This document shows, one piece after another, positions 1 to 8,060 of a stretch of DNA of 64,000 nucleotides (position 1 is the first letter of the stretch; each line of letters begins with the position of its first letter). Source of the DNA: Fibrobacterota bacterium. Its GTDB lineage: Bacteria; Fibrobacterota; Chitinivibrionia; Chitinivibrionales; Chitinispirillaceae. The stretch lies in contig JAEZKC010000097.1 in the NCBI GenBank assembly GCA_023436205.1, positions 111,358-175,357 of the forward strand. The letters are read 5' to 3'. The notes beneath the pieces are model-generated. The model ran no database searches. It was given only the letters and a program-made list of their open reading frames with translations, and was not told the DNA's origin. Both the position numbers and the translations under genes were made by a program.

Positions 1-753
1 GCAAGCATAGAAGGATTGGTTTTCTCCGGAAGTGATCAGCAGGGAGATTCAGATTCTATTGGGCCTCGTATCAGTGTGCGACCAGTATATAACTCTGAAA
101 AGATGGATAACGCCGGGTTGTTCGTTACAAATCGCATCATTTCGCAGTTGCCGCTTCAGTTTGAAATCAGAATGTATGATGAAAACGGAATCAATACTTC
201 CGGATTAGGACCAGATGAAGGGATATCCTGGGAGGTGGAGAATGCGATTTCCCGAAAATCGATCAATAATTATCAGTTCTTTGAAGGGGATTATCGTCAC
301 CTGGTTGCGGTGGTCACTCTGAAGGAGGGAGATATCCAGGCAGGAAATCACGATTTGGTTATAACTGCTCAGGACCAGCTGGGAAATTTATCCCGAGCGA
401 AAATCAAACTTGAGATCCTTGATATGCTGGGGCTTCATCTGGACCATGTCTTCAATATACCCAATCCCATGCGGATGGGGAAAGGAACTCGCTTTTACTT
501 TTACCAGAGTCTAAATGAGGCTTATTCTTCGTACGATCCGCAGATTACTATAAAAATTTACAGCTTGGGTGGAAGGCTGCTGAAGATAATCAGAAATGTG
601 TCAAACGGTGAATTCTGGGATGGACGTGATGAGAGGGGAAATCTGCTTACTCCTAACGTGTATTTGTATCAGGTAATGGCCAAGTATCCCACTTATCAGA
701 GAGAGGAGACGAAAAGCAGAGTAAAAAAGCTGGTAGTGCATCCGCCCAAATAG
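1..753 (+). CDS. C-terminal part of a PorU-like (type IX secretion sortase / C25 peptidase) protein, 5' end outside the window
   Basis: The reading frame is open from base 1, so this is the end of a longer protein. The visible part has the order found at the C-terminus of PorU/gingipain-type C25 proteins: a segment like 'GPRISVRPVYN...', a beta-rich region with 'DENGINTSGLGPDEGI', then an 'NIPNPM' motif and a FlgD-like/Ig terminal fold ('IKIYSLGGRLLK...WDGRDERGNLLTPNVYLYQV'). PorU removes C-terminal sorting signals of type IX cargo at the outer membrane. The catalytic domain is not visible, so a secreted C25 peptidase or another FlgD-tailed cargo protein remains possible. The gene ends just before a hairpin shared with the convergent gene. 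Confidence 0.6.
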   Translation, partial: ASIEGLVFSGSDQQGDSDSIGPRISVRPVYNSEKMDNAGLFVTNRIISQLPLQFEIRMYDENGINTSGLGPDEGISWEVENAISRKSINNYQFFEGDYRHLVAVVTLKEGDIQAGNHDLVITAQDQLGNLSRAKIKLEILDMLGLHLDHVFNIPNPMRMGKGTRFYFYQSLNEAYSSYDPQITIKIYSLGGRLLKIIRNVSNGEFWDGRDERGNLLTPNVYLYQVMAKYPTYQREETKSRVKKLVVHPPK

Positions 754-754
754 G

Positions 755-788
755 CCGTGTTCCTGCTTGAATAGGGCTAGGAACACGG
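755..788. terminator. Hairpin between convergent genes
   Basis: A perfect 10-bp inverted repeat (CCGTGTTCCT at 755-764, AGGAACACGG at 779-788) with a 14-base loop starts right after the stop codon of the PorU-like gene and lies before the end of the convergent outer-membrane protein gene. No clear T-tract follows on either strand, so its role as a two-way terminator is inferred from position. Confidence 0.55.
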
Positions 789-802
789 AAATCGGCGAAA
801 TG

Positions 803-1474
803 CTACATGGCAATAAAAGAGAAAATTATATCAAGAAAAGCCCCTACATTCGGATCGTGTTCAACATTGAACTCTTCGATTTCCACTCCAATGTCAAAAT
901 TTAGAAATGGAATTGCCGGGGGATGAATTCTGAATCCTCCAATTGTTTGAAGATAAAGGCCTCCGTCATTTTCATGGGTATCCACAGATGAACCGATTTC
1001 CCAGATAAAAGACCATACATCAATAGGAGTGAACATCATACCTAAATCTAAACCTAAAGAAATTCTATCACCTATTTGAGTGTGAGGTGTGATGACCATT
1101 TCCATATTTCCTGACTGCATTACCCCGTATGATAAAAACAGTCCAAGTCGCTTATCATTTGCATGGATGCCATGAGGCCCGAATTCAACAAAACTGCTGG
1201 CAAGTCCGCCACCGATGGAAAGGTTATCTGCAAGCCCGAACTTGGCACCTAAGTTTATTCTGCCTACGTTGTCGACTACAGACGCCTGCAGTTGCATGTT
1301 TCCGGGAAAAGCATAAGAGAACTCATGCAACCCTATCACCATGTGGTTGGGCGGATTAACATTGGCTTTGGGTGTGTAAAAATAGTGTGTTGGTTCTGCT
1401 GGTCGGATAGTGACATTTTTTGCCGATACTGCGATAGTCAGAAGTCCTACTGCCAGAATAGCTTTCTTTAACAT
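803..1474 (-). CDS. Small secreted beta-barrel-like outer-membrane protein
   Basis: The protein has 223 residues. An N-terminal signal peptide (MLKKAILAVGLLTIAVSA) is followed by alternating polar/aromatic and glycine-rich segments ('INLGAKFGLADNLSIGGGLASSF', 'ISLGLDLGMMFTP') and it ends in a hydrophobic strand 'FLDIIFSFIAM'. This is the look of an 8-10 strand outer-membrane barrel. I do not recognise a named family. The start has a good ribosome site (AAAGGAT about 6 bases upstream). It is divergent from the HAD gene, and the shared 147-base spacer holds a nested inverted repeat. Confidence 0.6.
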   Translation of the reverse strand: MLKKAILAVGLLTIAVSAKNVTIRPAEPTHYFYTPKANVNPPNHMVIGLHEFSYAFPGNMQLQASVVDNVGRINLGAKFGLADNLSIGGGLASSFVEFGPHGIHANDKRLGLFLSYGVMQSGNMEMVITPHTQIGDRISLGLDLGMMFTPIDVWSFIWEIGSSVDTHENDGGLYLQTIGGFRIHPPAIPFLNFDIGVEIEEFNVEHDPNVGAFLDIIFSFIAM

Positions 1475-1519
1475 GGCCGATCCTTTAGTTTTAGGGAATT
1501 ATTATCAAATTGAACTATT

Positions 1520-1570
1520 TTAGTGTTAAAGTGACATCGCCAAGTTCTTTTAAACTTGGTCGAACACTAA
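1520..1570. repeat. Nested inverted repeat in a divergent intergenic region
   Basis: The outer arms are TTAGTGTT (1520-1527) and AACACTAA (1563-1570), both perfect. Inside lies a second perfect stem, CCAAGTT (1540-1546) / AACTTGG (1553-1559), with a 6-base loop. The structure sits between two divergent genes, so it could be an operator pair or an RNA structure in either leader. Its function is not known. Confidence 0.5.
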
Positions 1571-1621
1571 TGATACATTCTTTGCACTTCAAACTTTCAA
1601 TATCATGAAATGTAATAAAAA

Positions 1622-2326
1622 ATGAATCCCGGTGCCAAAAAAGCTGTGTTTTTCGATGCTGCAGGTACACTTTTTTATCCTTTTCCCTCTGTTGGGGAAA
1701 TATATGCAGACTTTGCCCGGAAATACGGCATGACGGTGAAGGCCCTGGATGTCGGGAAAGCGTTCAAGTGTGAATTTGAGCACAGAGAGGGACTAAGATC
1801 ACTGGAAGACAGTGGGGGAGAGGAGCAGGAGAAGGCCTGGTGGAGAGAACTGGTCATTTCGGTTATTTCTCAAATTAGCCCATTAAGAGACTTTGAGGCC
1901 TTTTTTGAGGAACTTTACTCTTATTTTGCCACAGAAAAAGCCTGGCGTTTTTACCCGGATACCTTGATAACTCTACACAGATTAAAATCAAAAAATGTCA
2001 TTATGGGTGTGATCAGCAACTGGGATTCTCGTCTCTATTCCGTCTGCAGCAGCATGGGACTGAACGATTTCTTTTCATTCATCCTGCCTTCTTCATCGGT
2101 TGGATTTGCCAAGCCCTCACAGAAGATTTTTCAAATGGCTTTGAAATGTGCAGGTGTGAATGCATTTGAGGCATTGCATGTGGGAGACAATCTGGAAAAT
2201 GACTATGCCGGGGGGCTGGCTGCCGGAATCGATGCTCTATTAATTGATAGAGAGGGGAATACCGAACACGATGCATCCGTGTCGGTAATCCGTTCTTTGA
2301 CAGAAATTATCAGTTTTACGGGATAA
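1622..2326 (+). CDS. HAD-superfamily hydrolase (REG-2/HDHD3-like)
   Basis: The 234 residues show HAD motifs in order: motif I 'FFDAAGTL' (nucleophile Asp12), a helical cap about residues 20-105, motif II 'GVISNW', the motif III lysine in 'GFAKPSQKIF', and motif IV 'HVGDNLENDYAGG'. The position two after the nucleophile is Ala rather than the general-acid Asp of classical HAD phosphatases, a variation seen in REG-2-like members, so the substrate and even the phosphatase activity are uncertain. No clear ribosome site precedes the ATG. The 3' end overlaps the convergent obgE gene by 11 bases. Confidence 0.8.
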   Translation: MNPGAKKAVFFDAAGTLFYPFPSVGEIYADFARKYGMTVKALDVGKAFKCEFEHREGLRSLEDSGGEEQEKAWWRELVISVISQISPLRDFEAFFEELYSYFATEKAWRFYPDTLITLHRLKSKNVIMGVISNWDSRLYSVCSSMGLNDFFSFILPSSSVGFAKPSQKIFQMALKCAGVNAFEALHVGDNLENDYAGGLAAGIDALLIDREGNTEHDASVSVIRSLTEIISFTG

Positions 2327-3323
2327 ATTCGTTTTGTACTGTGTCTTCCACGCTTTCGGAAAGCATGCCGGTAATTTTTTCCAGAACCGCCTCGATCCCC
2401 TCTCCTGTAACGGCAGACATTTTCAGCCATTCGGGAGGGACATCTGGACTGTTCTCTTCAGTAATCAGGTCGCATTTGGTAAGTATAAAGCATTTGGGTT
2501 TCTGTGCAAGATGTGTACTGTAATGATTCAGTTCGTTAAGGAGAATATCAGCATCCCTGATAGGGTCCTCAGATGTGGACTCCACCATTATGGCTAAAAC
2601 CCTTGTACGTTCGATATGGCGTAGAAATCGGATTCCGAGGCCTTTCCCTTTATGGCAATCCTCAATCAGTCCCGGGATATCAGCTACTACAAAAGATGAT
2701 CCATAAGGCTGGTTTTTAGGTTTCACGATACCCAGATGCGGCTCCTTGGTTGTAAACGGATAATCGGCCACTTTGGGACGTGCCTGGGAAATACGTGTCA
2801 AGAGAGTTGATTTTCCGGCATTGGGTCTCCCCACGAGACCTACATCTGCGAGTACTTTCAAGACAAGGCGCAACTTCTTTTCCTCACCGGGTTTCCCCGG
2901 TTCGCAAAACTCCGGATTAGGGTTGCGTAGTGAGACTAGCGCTGCATTGCCTCTTCCGCCTCTTCCTCCACGTGCGATAAGCTCTTTCTGGCCGTCACGG
3001 AGGCAGTCCACCATCAGTTCGCCGTTGCTTTCATCATAGATGATAGTGCCCAGAGGAACTGGAATTATAACATCCTCACCGCATCGACCGGTCTGGTTTT
3101 TACCTTTACCGTGTGCACCTCGTTCTGCTTTGTAATGATGGCGGTACGCCACATCCTGCAAGGTGTGGATCTGCTTTGAGCCGACCAGATATATCTGACC
3201 GCCTCTGCCGCCATCCCCTCCGTCGGGTTTGCCCTTCGGTTTGTACTTCATGCTTTCATAGGAGTGGCAGCCATTACCGCCATCTCCCGCTTTAACATCA
3301 ATTTTTGTTTCGTCAATAAACAT
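2316..3323 (-). CDS. obgE: GTPase ObgE/CgtA, ribosome-associated
   Basis: ObgE is a large-subunit assembly and stress GTPase. The protein has the glycine-rich Obg fold (about residues 1-158, 'AGDGGNGCHSYESMKYKPKGKPDGGDGGRGG'), then the G domain with G1 'GRPNAGKST', G3 'DIPGL' and G4 'TKCD'. The extra OCT domain of some Obg proteins is absent; the protein ends soon after 'MSAVTGEGI'. I chose ATG 3323 because the family starts 'MFID...'; an in-frame GTG lies 30 bases upstream. Neither start has a clear Shine-Dalgarno. It follows the FmdB gene closely and is probably cotranscribed with it. Confidence 0.95.
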   Translation of the reverse strand: MFIDETKIDVKAGDGGNGCHSYESMKYKPKGKPDGGDGGRGGQIYLVGSKQIHTLQDVAYRHHYKAERGAHGKGKNQTGRCGEDVIIPVPLGTIIYDESNGELMVDCLRDGQKELIARGGRGGRGNAALVSLRNPNPEFCEPGKPGEEKKLRLVLKVLADVGLVGRPNAGKSTLLTRISQARPKVADYPFTTKEPHLGIVKPKNQPYGSSFVVADIPGLIEDCHKGKGLGIRFLRHIERTRVLAIMVESTSEDPIRDADILLNELNHYSTHLAQKPKCFILTKCDLITEENSPDVPPEWLKMSAVTGEGIEAVLEKITGMLSESVEDTVQNEFIP

Positions 3324-3362
3324 TTTAAAGCCGATCAGGGTGAATCGCTTCACCCGTGAAAA

Positions 3363-3641
3363 TTAGGTAGAGGAGGACGAAGAAGAACTGGAACTCGAGG
3401 CGCTTGATCCAGAAGAGGAGGAACTGTCCGTTTGAGCCTTTTTCTTGTAAGAATCAGATCGGTAATCTGTGATATAGAATCCGCTTCCTTTAAACAGAAA
3501 ACCGGCTCCTGGAGAGAACAGCCGCTTAACTGAACCATCACATCCCTCTTTTCTGCATTCCTTTAGTGGTTCAGCGCTTATGCTTTGGAATTCCTCAAAG
3601 ATATACCCGCACTTTTCGCATTGATACTCATAGGTGGGCAT
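3363..3641 (-). CDS. FmdB-family zinc-ribbon protein with a serine-rich tail
   Basis: This 92-residue protein begins 'MPTYEYQCEKCGYIFEEFQ', the typical FmdB/YfgF-type putative regulatory start. Two cysteine pairs (CEKC and C...EGC) can form a zinc ribbon within the first 40 residues. 'SPGAGFLFKGSGFYITDYRSDSYKK' follows, also typical of the family, and the last 20 or so residues are almost only serine. The cellular role is not established; members are often called putative regulators. The ribosome site AAGGAG lies 8 bases before the ATG. It sits between rimO and obgE on the same strand. Confidence 0.85.
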   Translation of the reverse strand: MPTYEYQCEKCGYIFEEFQSISAEPLKECRKEGCDGSVKRLFSPGAGFLFKGSGFYITDYRSDSYKKKAQTDSSSSSGSSASSSSSSSSSST

Positions 3642-3724
3642 AGTTAACTCCTTGTTTTATTAAAATAACGGCTATTAACGATTCTTATTGTCGGGAGCAA
3701 AAATAATAACTGAGCAGGTAATTA

Positions 3725-5014
3725 TCAATTGGACTGAAGTATTTCAGCGTAAAGGTCATAGTCACTTGCTCCAATAATCTTTGCCTTGTGAATTTGCCCC
3801 GGATTGTAATCTCCCGATTGAATGAAGGTCCGGCCATCGACTTCGGGTGCATCGACCTTTGTACGAGCTTCATAATTGAAATCCGGATCATCGCTCACTC
3901 TATCCAATATGACCTCTGTAACCGTTCCCACCTTGCGTTCAAGGTTTTCACGGCTGATTTCTCTCTGGATGGTCATTAGTTCTTCACAACGTCTCTGTGC
4001 CGTTGAATTTCTGGGGCGACTTTTGAGAGTAAAGGCAGCTGTTCCCTCTTCAGGCGAGAACGGGAAAACACCCATTTTATCAAATCTGGCATATTCGACG
4101 AATTTTTTAAGCTCTCTGTACTCTTTTTCTGTTTCTCCGGGAAAGCCCAGAATAAAAGAGCTTCTGATTCCTGCTCCAGGTACTTTGCTTCTGATACGAT
4201 CAATAAGCTTGTAAAGATCTGAAGAGAGTGGACGACGCCGCATGGCTGTCAGAATGGGATCTGAAATATGTTGTAATGGGATATCAAAATAGGGGCATAA
4301 TCTTGATTCCGCAGCCATTAAGGAGAGAAGTTCATCAGAAGCAAACTGTGGATGCAGGTACATCATTCTTATCCAGGGGAACTGGGTAGAGGCAAGCAGT
4401 TCACCCAGTAAATCGACCAGATTGCTTTTCTGATCTCTTCCGTAAAAGGATGTATCCTGTGCTACTAGAATCAATTCTTTAGTACCTTGAGAATAGAGCC
4501 AGTTTGCTTCTTCAAGGATTGATACTTTAGAGCGGCTCTTGAAATCGCCTCTGATCGACGGTATGACGCAGAATGAGCATCGGTGTGAGCAGCCCTCGGC
4601 AATCTTTAAATATTGGGTGGAAATGGGCTCTGAAAGTGTTCTTTTAAATGAATTGTTTTGTGGCTTTGTACCCACAAAAGAGCTGAGAATAGATTCCCAG
4701 TCATCAACTCCAGCCCAGATATCCACTTCAGGGAATTCCTTTTTCACTTGATCTCTGTAACGTTGAGAGAAGCATCCGCTTACAATTAGCTTGGAGCATC
4801 TGCCCTCATTGCGCATTGCAGCCATTTCCAGAATGGTGTTTATCGCTTCTTCCTGGGCTTCTTTGATGAATGCGCAAGTGTTTACAATGATAATGTCCGC
4901 TTCGGTGCAGTCTTCGGTGATGCTGTATCCTGCAGATTTGAACAGCTCAAGGATGCGTTCACCGTCTATAAGGTTTTTACTGCATCCCAGATTCTGCATG
5001 GCAACTGATTTCAT
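3725..5014 (-). CDS. rimO: Ribosomal protein S12 methylthiotransferase RimO
   Basis: RimO is a radical-SAM enzyme that methylthiolates a conserved aspartate of ribosomal protein S12. The 429 residues contain the N-terminal UPF0004 domain with 'NLGCSKNLIDGE' and further Fe-S cysteines (NTCAF, SGCFSQ). The radical-SAM core has 'GCSHRCSFCVIPSIRGDFKSRS' (CxxxCxxC at about residue 150), followed by a C-terminal TRAM domain. The 'GCSKN' start and 'IPSIRG' favour RimO over MiaB. It lies 77 bases downstream of the SPOR lipoprotein gene and upstream of the FmdB gene, all on the minus strand. Confidence 0.95.
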   Translation of the reverse strand: MKSVAMQNLGCSKNLIDGERILELFKSAGYSITEDCTEADIIIVNTCAFIKEAQEEAINTILEMAAMRNEGRCSKLIVSGCFSQRYRDQVKKEFPEVDIWAGVDDWESILSSFVGTKPQNNSFKRTLSEPISTQYLKIAEGCSHRCSFCVIPSIRGDFKSRSKVSILEEANWLYSQGTKELILVAQDTSFYGRDQKSNLVDLLGELLASTQFPWIRMMYLHPQFASDELLSLMAAESRLCPYFDIPLQHISDPILTAMRRRPLSSDLYKLIDRIRSKVPGAGIRSSFILGFPGETEKEYRELKKFVEYARFDKMGVFPFSPEEGTAAFTLKSRPRNSTAQRRCEELMTIQREISRENLERKVGTVTEVILDRVSDDPDFNYEARTKVDAPEVDGRTFIQSGDYNPGQIHKAKIIGASDYDLYAEILQSN

Positions 5015-5091
5015 AGGTGCTCTTTCATAAAAAAGAGGGTCTTGCTACTAAAAGCAAAACCCATTGAAATTTGGAAACTGAAAATACCTTC

Positions 5092-5958
5092 TTACCAGCC
5101 GCTTTCAGTACCCCAGTCGTCAGTGCCCCAATCGTCGTTGGCAGGAGCAGGAGCGGGTTCGCTGGCAGCAGGTGCAGCAGGAGCCGGTGTGGCGGCTTTG
5201 GGCTGCTCTGGGGCCGGTGCTGGAGTCGGTTCAGCCGGTTTTGCTGGTTCGGGAGCTGGTGCGGTCCACTCAGAAACGGATGTGGATTCCAGTGCCGGTA
5301 TCGATTCAGAGCTGGGGGCAGCAGTACTGGGCTGAGGAGTAGACTCAACAGTTGGTTCTGGTGTAGTGGGTTCGGGAGTTGAGTAGTATGATGAACCATA
5401 GCTTGAGCTTGGCGCAGCTTCATAGGTGCTGGCAGGTGTGCTGCTACCAAAGCCGCTTCCCTGAATTCCTATATTGTCATTCGATTTTCTATCGATCCAG
5501 TAATCATAACCGGAGGGTTTGAGAATGCTTTCTCCAAAATCTTTAGCCTGGGAGTAACCGTCAAAGGTGCCGATACGCACTCTGTAATAGGTTCCCATAA
5601 GTGCTGGGGTGGGGTTGTCGACTTCTGCAACGTAAGCAGGGTATCCTTTGCCGTTGAGCACCGATGAAAGCCTGTCTGCTGCAGTTCGTGAGGCGACGGT
5701 TGACACCTGGACCGAGTAACGCCCGTTTTGGCTGAAGGTGCCATTAAATGTACCGACTTTGTTGACTTCCTTTTTGACGTCATCCTTGTTGTCATCCATG
5801 TAGAATTCGTCAAAGACATCTTTGCTGGGCTTTTTTGCTTCGGCCGCCGACTTTTGAGAAGAGGAGAATTCTTTATCTATCGCCTTCTCTTTTTTCGCGC
5901 ATCCGGAAAGTACTGCGGTGCAAGCCACCGCGGTGATCAGGAACTTGCTGATGGCCAT
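5092..5958 (-). CDS. SPOR-domain lipoprotein with a Pro/Ala-rich tail
   Basis: The protein has 288 residues. A lipobox 'VLSGC' follows a short signal peptide, so it should be an acylated envelope protein. About residues 75-155 form a SPOR domain ('GRYSVQVSTVASRTAADRLSSVLNGKGYPAYV...YYRVRIGTF'), which binds denuded septal peptidoglycan. The rest is low-complexity Pro/Ala/Ser/Thr/Glu sequence ending in the repeated aromatic motif 'DDWGTDDWGTESGW'. The strong ribosome site AGGAGGA sets the start. A role at the division site is inferred from the family; the Trp-Gly-Thr tail has no function I can name. Confidence 0.85.
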   Translation of the reverse strand: MAISKFLITAVACTAVLSGCAKKEKAIDKEFSSSQKSAAEAKKPSKDVFDEFYMDDNKDDVKKEVNKVGTFNGTFSQNGRYSVQVSTVASRTAADRLSSVLNGKGYPAYVAEVDNPTPALMGTYYRVRIGTFDGYSQAKDFGESILKPSGYDYWIDRKSNDNIGIQGSGFGSSTPASTYEAAPSSSYGSSYYSTPEPTTPEPTVESTPQPSTAAPSSESIPALESTSVSEWTAPAPEPAKPAEPTPAPAPEQPKAATPAPAAPAASEPAPAPANDDWGTDDWGTESGW

Positions 5959-6069
5959 AGTTCCTCCTTATCTGGCTATTTATATGTTATAAAGTTTTAT
6001 TGCCTGTGAATTGCCAAATATTAAATCTACTAAAGTTCACGGCAGAAAACCAACAGTTTAACAAAATTT

Positions 6070-6149
6070 AACCGGCCGGAACCGGCTCACAGCCTGATGG
6101 TGGAGCTCGGAAGCAGCTTGGGTGCGTATCACTACGCACCGGTTTTTTT
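6070..6149 (+). terminator. Intrinsic-terminator-like hairpin with no obvious plus-strand gene; possible small RNA
   Basis: A perfect stem GGTGCGTA (6121-6128) / TACGCACC (6133-6140) with a 4-base loop is followed by GG and seven T residues (6143-6149), a textbook terminator on the plus strand. Both flanking genes (SPOR lipoprotein and hisB) are on the minus strand. Upstream AACCGG copies (6070-6075 and 6080-6085) could pair with CCGGTT (6139-6144) and close an 80-base folded unit. It may end a small plus-strand RNA. It might also affect minus-strand transcripts, although no T-tract follows on that strand. Confidence 0.5.
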
Positions 6150-6194
6150 CTTATTGTAGAATATCGCGCAAGGAAATCTCAATGCCCTCTGGCG

Positions 6195-6785
6195 TTAGAG
6201 CAACCCCTTAGTTGTCGGAAGTGTATCGCTTGCTTTGGGGTTTATGGAGCAGGCTTGAGATAATGCACGGCCGAAAGCCTTGAAAACAGCTTCAATGGAA
6301 TGATGGCTGTTACGGCCTCTGAGCAGGTCCACGTGAATGGTTGTCCGGGAATGATCTGTAAATGCCTTCAGGAAATCTTCGACAAGATCGCATTCAAAGT
6401 TGTTGATTGTCCTGTCAACCAGAGTCACATTGTAAATGAGATTCTGTCTTCCGGCGATATCAAGGCATACCCGGGCCAGTGACTCATCCATGGGCACATA
6501 CGTTGTTCCGTAACGAATGATTCCCTTCATATCTCCAAGCGCTTCGCAAAAAGCCTTTCCCAGGCAAATGCCAATGTCTTCGGCACTGTGATGAAAATCG
6601 ACATGGGTATCACCTTTACAGGTCAGCTTCAGATCAAAGAGGCCGTGTTTGGCAAAAAGGGTCAGCATGTGATCCATGAATCCGTTGCCGCTCTGGATAT
6701 CAGATTCGCCTTTGCCATCGATTGTAAGTTCCAGATGAATCGAGGTCTCTTTTGTCTGTCGTTGGGTAATGGCTTTGCGATTCAT
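6195..6785 (-). CDS. hisB: Imidazoleglycerol-phosphate dehydratase
   Basis: HisB catalyses the sixth step of histidine synthesis, dehydrating imidazole glycerol phosphate to imidazole acetol phosphate. The 196-residue protein is the monofunctional form without a phosphatase domain. It carries both metal-binding repeats: 'GFMDHMLTLFAKHG' with 'DFHHSAEDIG', and 'FLKAFTDHSRTTIHV' with 'NSHHSIEAVFKAFGRAL'. It starts 21 bases after the end of hisC and is last in the maf-rodZ-tatD-hisC-hisB run. The other his gene in the window, hisG, lies 40 kb away. Confidence 0.97.
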   Translation of the reverse strand: MNRKAITQRQTKETSIHLELTIDGKGESDIQSGNGFMDHMLTLFAKHGLFDLKLTCKGDTHVDFHHSAEDIGICLGKAFCEALGDMKGIIRYGTTYVPMDESLARVCLDIAGRQNLIYNVTLVDRTINNFECDLVEDFLKAFTDHSRTTIHVDLLRGRNSHHSIEAVFKAFGRALSQACSINPKASDTLPTTKGLL

Positions 6786-6806
6786 GCTTTTCCTCTGAAA
6801 GGGTTT

Positions 6807-7877
6807 CTATGCAAAAAAGATTTTCAAAGATTCTTTCAACCGGTCATTTTCCTCTTTAGTCCCCACACTGATCCTCAAACAATCATTCAGGAGATGGTAA
6901 GAGGAAACATCCCTCACCAGTATACCGCTTTTCTGCAGATGCGTAAACAGCTGAGTTTTGCGGCTGCACCGGACAAGAATGAAATTGGCCATGCTGTCAT
7001 GCACTTTTTCAAACGGTAATGCCCGCATGAATGAAATAAGTGAATCTCTCTCCTCGATCATGGAATTGACCGAAGAGGTGATGAATGAGCGGTTCTTTAT
7101 CAGGAGAGATGCTGTGTATTCGGAAAAGAAATTGATGTTGTAGGGAAGTTTAATCTTGTTTATTTCCGCAATGAGCTCCTGTGTGCCGATCATGTAACCT
7201 AGTCGAAGTCCCGCTCCTCCCAGAGCTTTTGAGAATGTCCTGGTGATGATCAGGTTAGGGTATTCAGAGAGTAGTTTGATTCCATTGAATCCCCCGAATT
7301 CAATATATGCCTGATCAAAAATACAAATGCCACTGTGCTGGTCAAGAATTTCCCTAAGTTGCTCTTCAGAGAGCACGTTGCCCACTGGGTTATTTGGGGA
7401 ACAGATTATAAGAAGAGAACCCGGATTCTCGGATACAGCTTTTTTGATCGCAGGCACATCATACTCAAGGTCCTCTGTCAGGCTTACATTGACGCAGTTC
7501 GCTCCCATTCCATCAGCCAGCAACTTGTAGACGGTGAAGGTGGGAGTGCATATCACCGCCGCTGGGGCCTTGCTGAGAAAGGAAAGCATCAATACCAAAA
7601 GCACTTCATTTGATCCGTTACCAATAATAACATTTGAAGGCTCCACTCCGGCATAACTGGCGAGTTCTTTTTTAAGCTCATCGGGAATGAAATTTGGATA
7701 CCGGTTCCAAGGACGTTCAATGCAGAACTGAGCAGCCTGCTCTTTGATTTCCAGAGGCCAGTCCAGCGGGTTTTCATTCTGGTTGAGCTTTATTTCCGTA
7801 TCTTCGGGAGTGAGATGATATGCCTTAAGTTTGCGAACGCTCTCACTTATCAATGCTAGAGCATTTTCAAGTTTCAT
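6807..7877 (-). CDS. hisC: Histidinol-phosphate aminotransferase
   Basis: This PLP enzyme of fold type I converts imidazole acetol phosphate to histidinol phosphate. Visible signatures are 'LNQNENPLDWP' near the N-terminus, 'GNGSNEVL', 'CSPNNPVGNVL' and the Schiff-base lysine in 'TFSKALGGAGLRLGY'. The length of 356 residues is typical. I chose ATG 7877; an in-frame TTG lies 12 bases upstream. The ATG lies inside the last codons of the upstream 47-residue ORF, an 11-base overlap that suggests translational coupling. Confidence 0.95.
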   Translation of the reverse strand: MKLENALALISESVRKLKAYHLTPEDTEIKLNQNENPLDWPLEIKEQAAQFCIERPWNRYPNFIPDELKKELASYAGVEPSNVIIGNGSNEVLLVLMLSFLSKAPAAVICTPTFTVYKLLADGMGANCVNVSLTEDLEYDVPAIKKAVSENPGSLLIICSPNNPVGNVLSEEQLREILDQHSGICIFDQAYIEFGGFNGIKLLSEYPNLIITRTFSKALGGAGLRLGYMIGTQELIAEINKIKLPYNINFFSEYTASLLIKNRSFITSSVNSMIEERDSLISFMRALPFEKVHDSMANFILVRCSRKTQLFTHLQKSGILVRDVSSYHLLNDCLRISVGTKEENDRLKESLKIFFA

Positions 7878-8010
7878 AGTGCTTTTCAATTTCCTGTGCC
7901 AGTTCAGTTACGGACTTGTCCAGTTCATTAAGCTCTACGGTAATGTGGAACATAAGGGCCAACGTTCCCAGCAGGGCCAGTACAAACAGGGTGATCCAGA
8001 CAGCTATCAT
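7867..8010 (-). CDS. 47-residue single-pass membrane microprotein
   Basis: This small ORF starts at ATG 8008-8010 with a good ribosome site (AAAGGA, 8 bases upstream) and ends at TGA 7867-7869, overlapping the hisC start by 11 bases. It begins 'MIAVWITLFVLALLGTLALM', a single hydrophobic helix of about 20 residues, followed by an acidic amphipathic stretch 'ITVELNELDKSVTELAQEIEKHYET' that looks like a short coiled coil. It resembles no named family I know. Its position between tatD and hisC, its ribosome site and the coupling to hisC all support real translation. Confidence 0.65.
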   Translation of the reverse strand: MIAVWITLFVLALLGTLALMFHITVELNELDKSVTELAQEIEKHYET

Positions 8011-8060
8011 TCAGTTTTCCTTTATTGCAGAACTACAAAATACAACAGGTATGCGGAAAA

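Noticed and set aside
2316..2326. Overlap of the HAD and obgE coding ends as something unusual
   Set aside because: An 11-base convergent overlap is common in compact genomes.
5025..5450. 141-residue Pro/Gln/Leu-rich frame overlapping the SPOR gene
   Set aside because: It is an out-of-phase reading of the low-complexity Pro/Ala tail.
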